A model generated the notes under the pieces. The model was not told where the DNA came from. It saw only the letters and a list, made by a program, of their open reading frames with translations, and did no database searches. DNA of 64,000 bases from Lamellibrachia satsuma (Eukaryota > Annelida > Polychaeta > Sabellida > Siboglinidae), in contig BSQZ01000015.1 of NCBI GenBank assembly GCA_033239005.1, positions 9,932,001 through 9,996,000 on the forward strand. The letters run 5' to 3'. The position numbers and the translations under genes were made by a program. Every line of letters starts with the position of its first letter. The first letter of the stretch is position 1. Below are positions 12,701-26,294 of this stretch, piece by piece.

Positions 12701-15700
12701 AGTATACAACTGTGTGCTGAGACAGTGATAAACAGTAAGGCAGGCTGGAGACAGAGTCGTTTAGTATACAACTGTGTGCTGAGACAGTGATAAACAGTAA
12801 GGCAGGCTGGAGACAGAGTCGTTTAGTATACAACTGTGTGCTGAGACAGTGATAAACAGTAAGGCAGGCTGGAGACAGAGTCGTTTAGTATACAACTGTG
12901 TGCTGAGACAGTGATAAACAGTAAGGCAGGCTGGAGACAGAGTCGTTTAGTATACAACTGTGTGCTGAGACAGTGATAAACAGTAAGGCAGGCTGGAGAC
13001 AGAGTCGTTTAGTATACAACTGTGTGCTGAGACAGTGATAAACAGTAAGGCAGGCTGGAGACAGAGTCGTTTAGTATACAACTGTGTGCTGAGACAGTGA
13101 TAAACAGTAAGGCAGGCTGGAGACAGAGTCGTTTAGTATACAACTGTGTGCTGAGACAGTGATAAACAGTAAGGCAGGCTGGAGACAGAGTCGTTTAGTA
13201 TACAACTGTGTGCTGAGACAGTGATAAACAGTAAGGCAGGCTGGAGACAGAGTCGTTTAGTATACAACTGTGTGCTGAGACAGTGATAAACAGTAAGGCA
13301 GGCTGGAGACAGAGTCGTTTAGTATACAACTGTGTGCTGAGACAGTGATAAACAGTAAGGCAGGCTGGAGACAGAGTCGTTTAGTATACAACTGTGTGCT
13401 GAGACAGTGATAAACAGTAAGGCAGGCTGGAGACAGAGTCGTTTAGTATACAACTGTGTGCTGAGACAGTGATAAACAGTAAGGCAGGCTGGAGACAGAG
13501 TCGTTTAGTATACAACTGTGTGCTGAGACAGTGATAAACAGTAAGGCAGGCTGGAGACAGAGTCGTTTAGTATACAACTGTGTGCTGAGACAGTGATAAA
13601 CAGTAAGGCAGGCTGGAGACAGAGTCGTTTAGTATACAACTGTGTGCTGAGACAGTGATAAACAGTAAGGCAGGCTGGGAGACAGAGTCGTTTAGTATAC
13701 AACTGTGTGCTGAGACAGTGATAAACAGTAAGGCAGGCTGGAGACAGAGTCGTTTAGTATACAACTGTGTGCTGAGACAGTGATAAACAGTAAGGCAGGC
13801 TGGAGACAGAGTCGTTTAGTATACAACTGTGTGCTGAGACAGTGATAAACAGTAAGGCAGGCTGGAGACAGAGTCGTTTAGTATACAACTGTGTGCTGAG
13901 ACAGTGATAAACAGTAAGGCAGGCTGGAGACAGAGTCGTTTAGTATACAACTGTGTGCTGAGACAGTGATAAACAGTAAGGCAGGCTGGAGACAGAGTCG
14001 TTTAGTATACAACTGTGTGCTGAGACAGTGATAAACAGTAAGGCAGGCTGGAGACAGAGTCGTTTAGTATACAACTGTGTGCTGAGACAGTGATAAACAG
14101 TAAGGCAGGCTGGAGACAGAGTCGTTTAGTATACAACTGTGTGCTGAGACAGTGATAAACAGTAAGGCAGGCTGGAGACAGAGTCGTTTAGTATACAACT
14201 GTGTGCTGAGACAGTGATAAACAGTAAGGCAGGCTGGAGACAGAGTCGTTTAGTATACAACTGTGTGCTGAGACAGTGATAAACAGTAAGGCAGGCTGGA
14301 GACAGAGTCGTTTAGTATACAACTGTGTGCTGAGACAGTGATAAACAGTAAGGCAGGCTGGAGACAGAGTCGTTTAGTATACAACTGTGTGCTGAGACAG
14401 TGATAAACAGTAAGGCAGGCTGGAGACAGAGTCGTTTAGTATACAACTGTGTGCTGAGACAGTGATAAACAGTAAGGCAGGCTGGAGACAGAGTCGTTTA
14501 GTATACAACTGTGTGCTGAGACAGTGATAAACAGTAAGGCAGGCTGGAGACAGAGTCGTTTAGTATACAACTGTGTGCTGAGACAGTGATAAACAGTAAG
14601 GCAGGCTGGAGACAGAGTCGTTTAGTATACAACTGTGTGCTGAGACAGTGATAAACAGTAAGGCAGGCTGGAGACAGAGTCGTTTAGTATACAACTGTGT
14701 GCTGAGACAGTGATAAACAGTAAGGCAGGCTGGAGACAGAGTCGTTTAGTATACAACTGTGTGCTGAGACAGTGATAAACAGTAAGGCAGGCTGGAGACA
14801 GAGTCGTTTAGTATACAACTGTGTGCTGAGACAGTGATAAACAGTAAGGCAGGCTGGAGACAGAGTCGTTTAGTATACAACTGTGTGCTGAGACAGTGAT
14901 AAACAGTAAGGCAGGCTGGAGACAGAGTCGTTTAGTATACAACTGTGTGCTGAGACAGTGATAAACAGTAAGGCAGGCTGGAGACAGAGTCGTTTAGTAT
15001 ACAACTGTGTGCTGAGACAGTGATAAACAGTAAGGCAGGCTGGAGACAGAGTCGTTTAGTATACAACTGTGTGCTGAGACAGTGATAAACAGTAAGGCAG
15101 GCTGGAGACAGAGTCGTTTAGTATACAACTGTGTGCTGAGACAGTGATAAACAGTAAGGCAGGCTGGAGACAGAGTCGTTTAGTATACAACTGTGTGCTG
15201 AGACAGTGATAAACAGTAAGGCAGGCTGGAGACAGAGTCGTTTAGTATACAACTGTGTGCTGAGACAGTGATAAACAGTAAGGCAGGCTGGAGACAGAGT
15301 CGTTTAGTATACAACTGTGTGCTGAGACAGTGATAAACAGTAAGGCAGGCTGGAGACAGAGTCGTTTAGTATACAACTGTGTGCTGAGACAGTGATAAAC
15401 AGTAAGGCAGGCTGGAGACAGAGTCGTTTAGTATACAACTGTGTGCTGAGACAGTGATAAACAGTAAGGCAGGCTGGAGACAGAGTCGTTTAGTATACAA
15501 CTGTGTGCTGAGACAGTGATAAACAGTAAGGCAGGCTGGAGACAGAGTCGTTTAGTATACAACTGTGTGCTGAGACAGTGATAAACAGTAAGGCAGGCTG
15601 GAGACAGAGTCGTTTAGTATACAACTGTGTGCTGAGACAGTGATAAACAGTAAGGCAGGCTGGAGACAGAGTCGTTTAGTATACAACTGTGTGTGCTGAG

Positions 15701-16811
15701 ACAGTGATAAACAGTAAGGCAGGCTGGAGACAGAGTCGTTTAGTATACAACTGTGTGCTGAGACAGTGATAAACAGTAAGGCAGGCTGGAGACAGAGTCG
15801 TTTAGTATACAACTGTGTGCTGAGACAGTGATAAACAGTAAGGCAGGCTGGAGACAGAGTCGTTTAGTATACAACTGTGTGCTGAGACAGTGATAAACAG
15901 TAAGGCAGGCTGGAGACAGAGTCGTTTAGTATACAACTGTGTGCTGAGACAGTGATAAACAGTAAGGCAGGCTGGAGACAGAGTCGTTTAGTATACAACT
16001 GTGTGCTGAGACAGTGATAAACAGTAAGGCAGGCTGGAGACAGAGTCGTTTAGTATACAACTGTGTGCTGAGACAGTGATAAACAGTAAGGCAGGCTGGA
16101 GACAGAGTCGTTTAGTATACAACTGTGTGCTGAGACAGTGATAAACAGTAAGGCAGGCTGGAGACAGAGTCGTTTAGTATACAACTGTGTGCTGAGACAG
16201 TGATAAACAGTAAGGCAGGCTGGAGACAGAGTCGTTTAGTATACAACTGTGTGCTGAGACAGTGATAAACAGTAAGGCAGGCTGGAGACAGAGTCGTTTA
16301 GTATACAACTGTGTGCTGAGACAGTGATAAACAGTAAGGCAGGCTGGAGACAGAGTCGTTTAGTATACAACTGTGTGCTGAGACAGTGATAAACAGTAAG
16401 GCAGGCTGGAGACAGAGTCGTTTAGTATACAACTGTGTGCTGAGACAGTGATAAACAGTAAGGCAGGCTGGAGACAGAGTCGTTTAGTATACAACTGTGT
16501 GCTGAGACAGTGATAAACAGTAAGGCAGGCTGGAGACAGAGTCGTTTAGTATACAACTGTGTGCTGAGACAGTGATAAACAGTAAGGCAGGCTGGAGACA
16601 GAGTCGTTTAGTATACAACTGTGTGCTGAGACAGTGATAAACAGTAAGGCAGGCTGGAGACAGAGTCGTTTAGTATACAACTGTGTGCTGAGACAGTGAT
16701 AAACAGTAAGGCAGGCTGGAGACAGAGTCGTTTAGTATACAACTGTGTGCTGAGACAGTGATAAACAGTAAGGCAGGCTGGAGACAGAGTCGTTTAGTAT
16801 ACAACTGTGTG
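6725..16811 (+). repeat. 10-kb hyper-homogeneous core, about 163 monomers
   Basis: I see no base substitution over about 10 kb. The only differences are five isolated small insertions: an extra A in gataaac (about 9,444), an extra TA at the gtatac junction (about 11,587), an extra G in ctgg (about 13,679), and an extra GT in the tgtgtg run (about 15,691 and again at 16,811). All five are at slippage-prone runs. This is the most uniform part of the window and probably its youngest amplification product. Confidence 0.9.
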
Positions 16812-19800
16812 TGCTGAGACAGTGATAAACAGTAAGGAAGGCTGGAGACAGAGTCGTTTAGTATACAACTGTGTGCTGAGACAGTGATAAACAGTAAGGC
16901 AGGCTGGAGACAGAGTCGTTTAGTATACAACTGTGTGCTGAGACAGTGATAAACAGTAAGGCAGGCTGGAGACAGAGTCGTTTAGTATACAACTGTGTGC
17001 TGAGACAGTGATAAACAGTAAGGCAGGCTGGAGACAGAGTCGTTTAGTATACAACTGTGTGCTGAGACAGTGATAAACAGTAAGGCAGGCTGGAGACAGA
17101 GTCGTTTAGTATACAACTGTGTGCTGAGACAGTGATAAACAGTAAGGCAGGCTGGAGACAGAGTCGTTTAGTATACAACTGTGTGCTGAGACAGTGATAA
17201 ACAGTAAGGAAGGCTGGAGACAGAGTCGTTTAGTATACAACTGTGTGCTGAGACAGTGATAAACAGTAAGGCAGGCTGGAGACAGAGTCGTTTAGTATAC
17301 AACTGTGTGCTGAGACAGTGATAAACAGTAAGGCAGGCTGGAGACAGAGTCGTTTAGTATACAACTGTGTGCTGAGACAGTGATAAACAGTAAGGCAGGC
17401 TGGAGACAGAGTCGTTTAGTATACAACTGTGTGCTGAGACAGTGATAAACAGTAAGGCAGGCTGGAGACAGAGTCGTTTAGTATACAACTGTGTGCTGAG
17501 ACAGTGATAAACAGTAAGGAAGGCTGGAGACAGAGTCGTTTAGTATACAACTGTGTGCTGAGACAGTGATAAACAGTAAGGAAGGCTGGGCAGGCTGGAG
17601 ACAGAGTCGTTTAGTATACAACTGTGTGCTGAGACAGTGATAAACATAAGGAAGGCTGGAACAGTAAGGAAGGCAGGGAGACAGAGTGGAGACAGAGTCG
17701 TTTAGTATACAACTGTGTGCTGAGACAGTGATAAACAGTAAGGCAGGCTGGAGACAGAGTCGTTTAGTATACAACTGTGTGCTGAGACAGTGATAAACAG
17801 TAAGGCAGGCTGGAGACAGAGTCGTTTAGTATACAACTGTGTGCTGAGACAGTGATAAACAGTAAGGCAGGCTGGAGACAGAGTCGTTTAGTATACAACT
17901 GTGTGCTGAGACAGTGATAAACAGTAAGGCAGGCTGGAGACAGAGTCGTTTAGTATACAACTGTGTGCTGAGACAGTGATAAACAGTAAGGCAGGCTGGA
18001 GACAGAGTCGTTTAGTATACAACTGTGTGCTGAGACAGTGATAAACAGTAAGGCAGGCTGGAGACAGAGTCGTTTAGTATACAACTGTGTGCTGAGACAG
18101 TGATAAACAGTAAGGCAGGCTGGAGACAGAGTCGTTTAGTATACAACTGTGTGCTGAGACAGTGATAAACAGTAAGGCAGGCTGGAGACAGAGTCGTTTA
18201 GTATACAACTGTGTGCTGAGACAGTGATAAACAGTAAGGCAGGCTGGAGACAGAGTCGTTTAGTATACAACTGTGTGCTGAGACAGTGATAAACAGTAAG
18301 GCAGGCTGGAGACAGAGTCGTTTAGTATACAACTGTGTGCTGAGACAGTGATAAACAGTAAGGCAGGCTGGAGACAGAGTCGTTTAGTATACAACTGTGT
18401 GCTGAGACAGTGATAAACAGTAAGGAAGGCTGGAGACAGAGTCGTTTAGTATACAACTGTGTGCTGAGACAGTGATAAACAGTAAGGCAGGCTGGAGACA
18501 GAGTCGTTTAGTATACAACTGTGTGCTGAGACAGTGATAAACAGTAAGGCAGGCTGGAGACAGAGTCGTTTAGTATACAACTGTGTGCTGAGACAGTGAT
18601 AAACAGTAAGGAAGGCTGGAGACAGAGTCGTTTAGTATACAACTGTGTGCTGAGACAGTGATAAACAGTAAGGCAGGCTGGAGACAGAGTCGTTTAGTAT
18701 ACAACTGTGTGCTGAGACAGTGATAAACAGTAAGGCAGGCTGGAGACAGAGTCGTTTAGTATACAACTGTGTGCTGAGACAGTGATAAACAGTAAGGCAG
18801 GCTGGAGACAGAGTCGTTTAGTATACAACTGTGTGCTGAGACAGTGATAAACAGTAAGGCAGGCTGGAGACAGAGTCGTTTAGTATACAACTGTGTGCTG
18901 AGACAGTGATAAACAGTAAGGCAGGCTGGAGACAGAGTCGTTTAGTATACAACTGTGTGCTGAGACAGTGATAAACAGTAAGGCAGGCTGGAGACAGAGT
19001 CGTTTAGTATACAACTGTGTGCTGAGACAGTGATAAACAGTAAGGCAGGCTGGAGACAGAGTCGTTTAGTATACAACTGTGTGCTGAGACAGTGATAAAC
19101 AGTAAGGCAGGCTGGGCTGGAGACAGAGTCGTTTAGTATACAACTGTGTGCTGAGACAGTGATAAACAGTAAGGCAGGCTGGAGACAGAGTCGTTTAGTA
19201 TACAACTGTGTGCTGAGACAGTGATAAACAGTAAGGCAGGCTGGAGACAGAGTCGTTTAGTATACAACTGTGTGCTGAGACAGTGATAAACAGTAAGGCA
19301 GGCTGGAGACAGAGTCGTTTAGTATACAACTGTGTGCTGAGACAGTGATAAACAGTAAGGCAGGCTGGAGACAGAGTCGTTTAGTATACAACTGTGTGCT
19401 GAGACAGTGATAAACAGTAAGGCAGGCTGGAGACAGAGTCGTTTAGTATACAACTGTGTGCTGAGACAGTGATAAACAGTAAGGCAGGCTGGAGACAGAG
19501 TCGTTTAGTATACAACTGTGTGCTGAGACAGTGATAAACAGTAAGGAAGGCTGGAGACAGAGTCGTTTAGTATACAACTGTGTGCTGAGACAGTGATAAA
19601 CAGTAAGGCAGGCTGGAGACAGAGTCGTTTAGTATACAACTGTGTGCTGAGACAGTGATAAACAGTAAGGCAGGCTGGAGACAGAGTCGTTTAGTATACA
19701 ACTGTGTGCTGAGACAGTGATAAACAGTAAGGCAGGCTGGAGACAGAGTCGTTTAGTATACAACTGTGTGCTGAGACAGTGATAAACAGTAAGGCAGGCT

Positions 19801-20303
19801 GGAGACAGAGTCGTTTAGTATACAACTGTGTGCTGAGACAGTGATAAACAGTAAGGCAGGCTGGAGACAGAGTCGTTTAGTATACAACTGTGTGCTGAGA
19901 CAGTGATAAACAGTAAGGCAGGCTGGAGACAGAGTCGTTTAGTATACAACTGTGTGCTGAGACAGTGATAAACAGTAAGGAAGGCTGGAGACAGAGTCGT
20001 TTAGTATACAACTGTGTGCTGAGACAGTGATAAACAGTAAGGCAGGCTGGAGACAGAGTCGTTTAGTATACAACTGTGTGCTGAGACAGTGATAAACAGT
20101 AAGGCAGGCTGGAGACAGAGTCGTTTAGTATACAACTGTGTGCTGAGACAGTGATAAACAGTAAGGCAGGCTGGAGACAGAGTCGTTTAGTATACAACTG
20201 TGTGCTGAGACAGTGATAAACAGTAAGGCAGGCTGGAGACAGAGTCGTTTAGTATACAACTGTGTGCTGAGACAGTGATAAACAGTAAGGCAGGCTGGAG
20301 ACA
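16812..20303 (+). repeat. transition zone: homogeneous monomers with first recurring ggAagg units
   Basis: Units remain regular, but the C to A change (ggCagg to ggAagg) appears repeatedly, near 16,838, 17,210, 17,520, 18,425, 18,611, 19,546 and 19,981. Two small rearrangements lie inside: a scrambled stretch at 17,579-17,700 and a 5-bp gctgg duplication near 19,115. Other diagnostic variants (agTgtc, gatCaac, tcAttt) are still absent, so ggAagg enters the array first when read from the left. Confidence 0.88.
17579..17700 (+). repeat. rearranged monomers with internal duplications
   Basis: At about 17,582 a 9-bp piece is duplicated (gaaggctgg directly followed by gcaggctgg). The next unit reads taaacataagg, then a repeated acagtaagg segment and a second copy of the agacagagt part. 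Two or more partial monomers seem to have been joined by short-homology slippage. It makes a 98-codon spurious minus-strand open frame. Confidence 0.85.
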
Positions 20304-21082
20304 GTGTCGTTTAGTATACAACTGTGTGCTGAGACAGTGATAAACAGTAAGGCAGGCTGGAGACAGAGTCGTTTTGTATAAAACTGTGTGCTGAGACAGT
20401 GATAAACAGTAAGGCAGGCTGGAGACAGAGTCGTTTAGTATACAACTGTGTGCTGAGACAGTGATAAACAGTAAGGCAGGCTGGAGACAGAGTCGTTTAG
20501 TATAAAACTGTGTGCTGAGACAGTGATAAACAGTAAGGAAGGCTGGAGACAGAGTCGTTTAGTATACAACTGTGTGCTGAGACAGTGATAAACAGTAAGG
20601 CAGGCTGGAGACAGTCGTTTAGTATACAACTGTGTGCTGAGACAGTGATAAACAGTAAGGCAGGCTGGAGACAGTGTCGTTTAGTATACAACTGTGTGCT
20701 GAGACCGTGATAAACAGTAAGGAAGGCTGGAGACAGAGTCGTTTATTATACAACTGTGTGCTGAGACAGTGATAAACAGTAAGGAAGGCTGGAGACAGAG
20801 TCGTTTAGTATACAACTGTGTGCTGAGACAGTGATAAACAGTAAGGCAGGCTGGAGACAGAGTCGTTTAGTATACAACTGTGTGCTGAGACAGTGATCAA
20901 CAGTAAGGCAGGCTGGAGACAGAGTCGTTTAGTATACAACTGTGTGCTGAGACAGTGATAAACAGTAAGGAAGGCTGGAGACAGAGTCGTTTAGTATACA
21001 ACTGTGTGCTGAGACAGTGATAAACAGTAAGGAAGGCTGGAGACAGAGTCGTTTAGTATACAACTGTGTGCTGAGACAGTGA

Positions 21083-21260
21083 TGGAGATAACAGTGAGAC
21101 AGTGGCAGGCTGGAGACAGAGTCGCTTTAGTATACAACTGTGTGCTGAGACAGTGATAAACAGTAAGGCAGGCTGGAGACAGTCGCTTAGTATACAACTG
21201 TGTGGCTGAGAGAGTGATAAACAAAGTAAGGCAGGCTGGAGACAGTGCATGCGTTTAGTA
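21083..21260 (+). repeat. scrambled monomers
   Basis: The unit at 21,083 reads gatggagataacagtgagacagtgg before resuming ggcaggctgg. The next ones carry tcgcttag, gtggctgagagag and acaaagtaag. A tgcatgc motif sits where agtcg normally is (about 21,246). These are chimeric or mutated copies of the same monomer. Confidence 0.8.
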
Positions 21261-22104
21261 TACAACTGTGTGCTGAGACAGTGATAAACACAGTAAGGAA
21301 GGCTGGAGACAGAGTCGTTTAGTATACAAATGTGTGCTGAGACAGTGATAAACAGTAAGGCAGGCTGGAGACAGAGTCGTTTAGTATAAAACTGTGTGCT
21401 GAGACAGTGATAAACAGTAAGGCAGGCTGGAGACAGAGTCGTTTAGTATAAAAAAGTGTGCTGAGACAGTGATAAACAGTAAGGCAGGCTGGAGACAGAG
21501 TCGTTTAGTATAAAACTGTGTGCTGAGACAGTGATAAACAGTAAGGCAGGCTGGAGACAGAGTCGTTTAGTATACAACTGTGTGCTAGAGACAGTGATAA
21601 ACAGTAAGGCAGGCTGGGAGACAGTAAGTCGTTTAGTATACAACTGTGTGCTGAGACAGTGATAAACAGTAAGGAAGGCTGGAGACAGAGTCGCTTAGTA
21701 TACAACTGTGTGCTGAGACAGTGATAAACAGTAAGGAAGGCTGGAGACAGAGTGGTTTTAGTATACAACTGTGTGCTGAGACAGTGATCAACAGTAAAGG
21801 CAGGCTGGAGACAGAGTCGTTTAGTATACAACTGTGTGCTGAGACAGTGATAAACAGTAAGGAAGGCTGGAGACAGAGTCGTTTAGTATACAACTGTGTG
21901 CTGAGACAGTGATCAACAGTAAGGCAGGCTGGAGACAGAGTCGTTTAGTATACAACTGTGTGCTGAGACAGTGATAAACAGTAAGGAAGGCTGGAGACAG
22001 TGTCGTTTAGTATACAACTGTGTGCTGAGACAGTGATCAACAGTAAGGCAGGCTGGAGACAGAGCTCGTTTAGTATACAACTGTGTGCTGAGACAGTGAT
22101 AAAC

Positions 22105-22162
22105 AGTAAGTGCATGCATGGAGACAGAGTCAAGCTTTAGTATACAACTGTGTGCCCAGACA
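22105..22162 (+). repeat. monomer with tgcatgcatgg replacement
   Basis: After cagtaag the usual gcaggctgg is replaced by tgcatgcatgg (22,111-22,121), followed by gtcaagctttag in place of gtcgtttag and gtgcccagac in place of gtgctgagac. The tgcatgc string also occurs near 21,246, which suggests related altered copies. Confidence 0.78.
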
Positions 22163-23930
22163 GTGATCAACAGTAAGGAAGGCTGGAGGCAGAGTCGTTT
22201 AGTATACAACTGTGTGCTGAGTTTAGTGATAAACAGTAAGGAAGGCTGGAGACAGAGTCGTTTAGTATACAACTGTGTGCTGAGACAGTGATCAACAGTA
22301 AGGCAGGCTGGAGACAGAGTCGTTTAGTATACAAATCTGTGTGCTGAGACAGTGATAAACAGTCAGGCAGGCTGGAGACAGTCAGTCGTTTAGTATACAA
22401 CTGTGTGCTGAGACAGTGATAAACAGTAAGGCAGGCTGGAGAAAAGAGTCGATTTAGTATACAACTGTGTGCTGAGACAGTGATAAACAGTAAGGAAGGC
22501 TGGAGACAGAGTCGTTTAGTATACAACTGTGTGCTGAGACAGTGATAAACAGTAAGGAAGGCTGGAGACAGAGCGTTTAATATACAACTGTGTGCTGAGA
22601 CAGTGATCCAACAGTAAGGCAGGCTGGGAGACAGTCGAGTCGTATTTAGTATACAACTGTGTGCTGAGACAGTGATAAACAGTAAGGCAGGCTGGAGACA
22701 GAGTCGTTTAGTATACAAACTGTGTGCTGAGACAGTGATAAATAGTAAGGAAGGCTGGAGACAGAGTCGTTTAGTATACAACTGTGTGCTGAGACAGTGA
22801 TCAACAGTAAGGCAGGCTGGAGACAGAGTCGTTAGTATACAACTGTGTGCTGAGACAGTGATCAACAGTAAGGCAGGCTGGAGACAGTGTCGTTTAGTAT
22901 ACAACTGTGTGCTGAGACAGTGATAAACAGTAAGGCAGGCTGGAGACAGAGTCGTTTAGTATACAACTGTGTGCTGAGACAGTGATAAGCAGTAAGGCAG
23001 ACTTGGAGACAGAGTCGTTTAGTATACAACTGTGTGCTGAGACAGTGATAAACAGTAAGGAAAGGCTGGAGACAGAGTCATTTAGTATACAACTGTGTGC
23101 TGAGACAGTGATAAACAGTAAGGCAGGCTGGAGACAGAGTCGTTTAGTATACAACTGTGTGCTGAGACAGTGATAAACAGTAAGGCAGGCTGGAGACAGA
23201 GTCGTTTAGTATACAACTGTGTGCTGAGACAGTGATAAACAGTAAGGCAGGCTGGGAGACAGAGTCGTTTAGTATACAACTGTGTGCTGAGACAGTGATC
23301 AACAGTAAGGCGGAAGCTGGAGACAGCTAGTCGTTTAGTATACAACTGTGTGCTGAGACAGTGATAAACAGTAAGGCAGGCTGGAGACAGATGTACGTTT
23401 AGTATACAACTGTGCAGCTGAGACAGTGATAAACAGTAAGGCAGGCTGGAGACAGAGTCGTTTAGTATACAACTGTGTGCTGAGACAGTGATAAACAGTA
23501 AGGAAGGCTGGAGACAGAGTCGTTTAGTATACAACTGTGTGCTGAGACAGTGATAAAGAAGTAAGGCAGGCTGGAGACAGAGTCGATTAGTATACAACTG
23601 TGTGCTGAGACAGTGATAAACAGTAAGGCAGGCTGGAGACAGAGTCGTTTAGTATACAACTGTGTGCTGAGACAGTGATAAACAGTAAGGAAGGCTGGAG
23701 ACAGAGTCGTTTAGTATACAACTGTGTGCTGAGACAGTGATAAACAGTAAGGCAGGCTGGAGACAGAGTCGTTTAGTATACAACTGTTTGCAGACAGTGA
23801 TAAACAGTAAGGCAGGCTGGAGACAGTGTCGTTTAGTATACAACTGTGTACTGAGACAGTGATAAACAGTAAGGCAGGCTGGAGACAAAGTCGTTTAGTA
23901 TACAACTGTGTGCTGAGACAGTGATAAACA

Positions 23931-24050
23931 GTAAGAAAAAGGCTGGGGACAGAGTCGTTTAGTATATAGCTGAACATGTGATAAAGAGTAAGAAGGCTGA
24001 GACAGTGATGAGACAACAGTAAAGGCAGGCTGGAGACAGAGTGGGTTTTA
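23931..24050 (+). repeat. degenerate, partly deleted monomers
   Basis: Runs such as gtaagaaaaaggctgggg, tatatagctgaacatgtg and agtaagaaggctgagacagtgatgagacaac show at least one monomer with an internal deletion and a duplicated gagac segment. Normal spacing resumes near 24,051. Confidence 0.8.
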
Positions 24051-24669
24051 GTATACAACTGTGTGCTGAGACAGTGATAAACAGTAAGGAAGGATGGAGA
24101 CACAGTCATTTAGTATAAAACTGTGTGCTGAGACAGTGATAAACAGTAAGGAAGGCTGGAGACAGTGTCATTTAGTATACAACTGTGTGCTGAGATAGTG
24201 ATAAACAGTAAGGAATGCTGGAGACAGTGTCATTTAGTAGAGAAATGTGTGCTGAGACATTGGTCAACAGTAAGGCAGGATGGAGACAGAGTCGTTTAGT
24301 ATACAACTGTGTGCTGAGACAGTGATAAACAGTAAGGCAGGCTGGAGACAGAGTCGTTTAGTATACAACTGTGTGCTGAGACAGTGATAAACAGTAAGGC
24401 AGGCTGGAGACAGTGTCGTTTAGTATACAACTGTGTGCTGAGACCGTGATAAACAGTAAGGAAGGCTGGAGACAGAGTCGTTTAGTATACAACTGTGTTA
24501 TGAGACAGTGATAAACAGTAAGGAAGGCTGGTGACAGAGTCGTTTAGTATACAACTGTGTGCTGAGACAGTGATAAACAGTAAGGAAGGCTGGAGACAGA
24601 GTCGTTTAGTATACAACTGTGTGCTGAGACAGTGATAAACAGTAAGGCAGGCTGGAGACAGAGTCGTTT

Positions 24670-24710
24670 AGTATACTGTGTTATGAGACAGTGATGTGTG
24701 CTGAGACAGT
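24670..24710 (+). repeat. truncated monomer fused to ttatgagac variant
   Basis: gtatactgtgttatgagacagtgat is followed directly by gtgtgctgagacagtgat, so about half a monomer was lost between two partial copies. It carries the ttatgagac variant shared with blocks near 31.4, 32.4, 33.5, 40.2 and 49.7 kb. Confidence 0.78.
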
Positions 24711-26294
24711 GATAAACAGTAAGGAAGGCTGGAGACAGAGTCGCTTAGTATACAACTGTGTGCTGAGACAGTGATCAACAGTAAGGCAGGCTGGAGACAG
24801 AGTCGCTTAGTATACAACTGTGTGTGCTGAGACAGTGATAAACAGTAAGGCAGGCTGGAGACAGAGTCGTTTAGTATACTAACTGTGTGCTGAGACAGTG
24901 ATAAACAGTAAGGAAGGCTGGGAGACAGAGTCGTTTAGTATACAACTGTGTGCTGAGACAGTGATAAACAGTAAGGCAGGCTGGAGACAGAGTCGCTTTT
25001 TAGTATACAACTGTGTGCTGAGACAGTGATAAACAGTAAGGCAGGCTGGAGACAGAGTCGTTTAGTATACAACTGTGTGCTGAGACAGTGATAAACAGTA
25101 AGGCAGGCTGGAGACAGAGTCGTTTAGTATACAACTGTGTGCTGAGACAGTGAGCAAACAGTAAGGAAAGGCTGGAGACAGAGTCGTTTAGTATACAACT
25201 GTGTGCTGAGACAGTGATAAACAGTAAGGAAGGCTGGAGACAGTGTCGTTTAGTATACAACTGTGTGCTGAGACAGTGATCAACAGTAAGGCAGGCTGGA
25301 GACAGAGTCATTTAGTATACAAACTGTGTGCTGAGACAGTGATAAACAGTAAGGCAGGCTGGAGACAGAGTCGTTTAGTATACAACTGTGTGCTGAGACA
25401 GTGATAAACAGTAAGGCAGGCTGGAGACAGAGTCGTTTAGTATAAAACTGTGTGCTGAGACAGTGATAAACAGTAAGGAAGGCTGGAGACAGTGTCATTT
25501 AGTATACAACTGTGTGCTGAGACAGTGATCCAACAGTAAGGCAGGCTGGAGACAGCAGTCGTTTAGTATACACAACTGTGTGCTGATGTAACAGTGATCA
25601 CAACAGTAAGGCAGGCTGGAGACAGAGTCGGTTTAGTATACAACTGTAGTGCTGAGACAGTGATAAACAGTAAGGAAGGCTGGAGACAGTGTCATTTAGT
25701 ATACAACTGTGTGCTGAGACAGTGATCAACAGTAAGGCAGGCTGGAGACAGAGTCGCTTTAGTATACAACTGTGTGCTGAGACAGTGATAAACAGTAAGG
25801 AAGGCTGAGACAGAGTCAGTTTAGTATACAACTGTGTGCTGAGACAGTGATAAACAGTAAGGAAGGCTGGAGACAGAGTCGTTTAGTATACAACTGTGTG
25901 CTGAGACAGTGATAAACAGTAAGGAAGGCTGGAGACAGTGTCGTTTAGTATACAACTGTGTGCTGAGACAGTGATAAACAGTAAGGCAGGCTGGAGACAG
26001 AGTCGTTTAGTATACAACCGTGTGCTGAGACAGTGATAAACAGTAAGGAAGGCTGGAGATTAGAGTCGTTTAGTATACAACTGTGTGCTGAGACAGTGAT
26101 AAACAGTAAGGAAAGGCTGGAGACAGAGTCGTTTAGTATACAACTGTGTGCTGAGACAGTGATCAACAGTAAGGCAGGCTGGAGACAGAGTCGTTTAGTA
26201 TACAACTGTGTGCTGAGACAGTGATAAACAGTAAGGCAGGCTGGAGACAGAGTCGTTTAGTAATACAACTGTGTGCTGAGACAGTGATAAACAG

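Noticed and set aside
9444..15691. Apparent spacing of about 2.0-2.1 kb between isolated insertions (9,444, 11,587, 13,679, 15,691)
   Set aside because: The insertions are of different kinds and at different places in the monomer, the intervals are unequal, and the next one follows after only 1.1 kb. I treat the spacing as chance.
21721..21912. Plus-strand open frames of 63-74 codons (also at 22,982, 26,033, 31,618, 39,519 and 43,866)
   Set aside because: The + strand of the consensus has several stops; these frames appear only where single-base insertions occur in successive units. They start at an internal ATG-like or GTG position and have no independent support.
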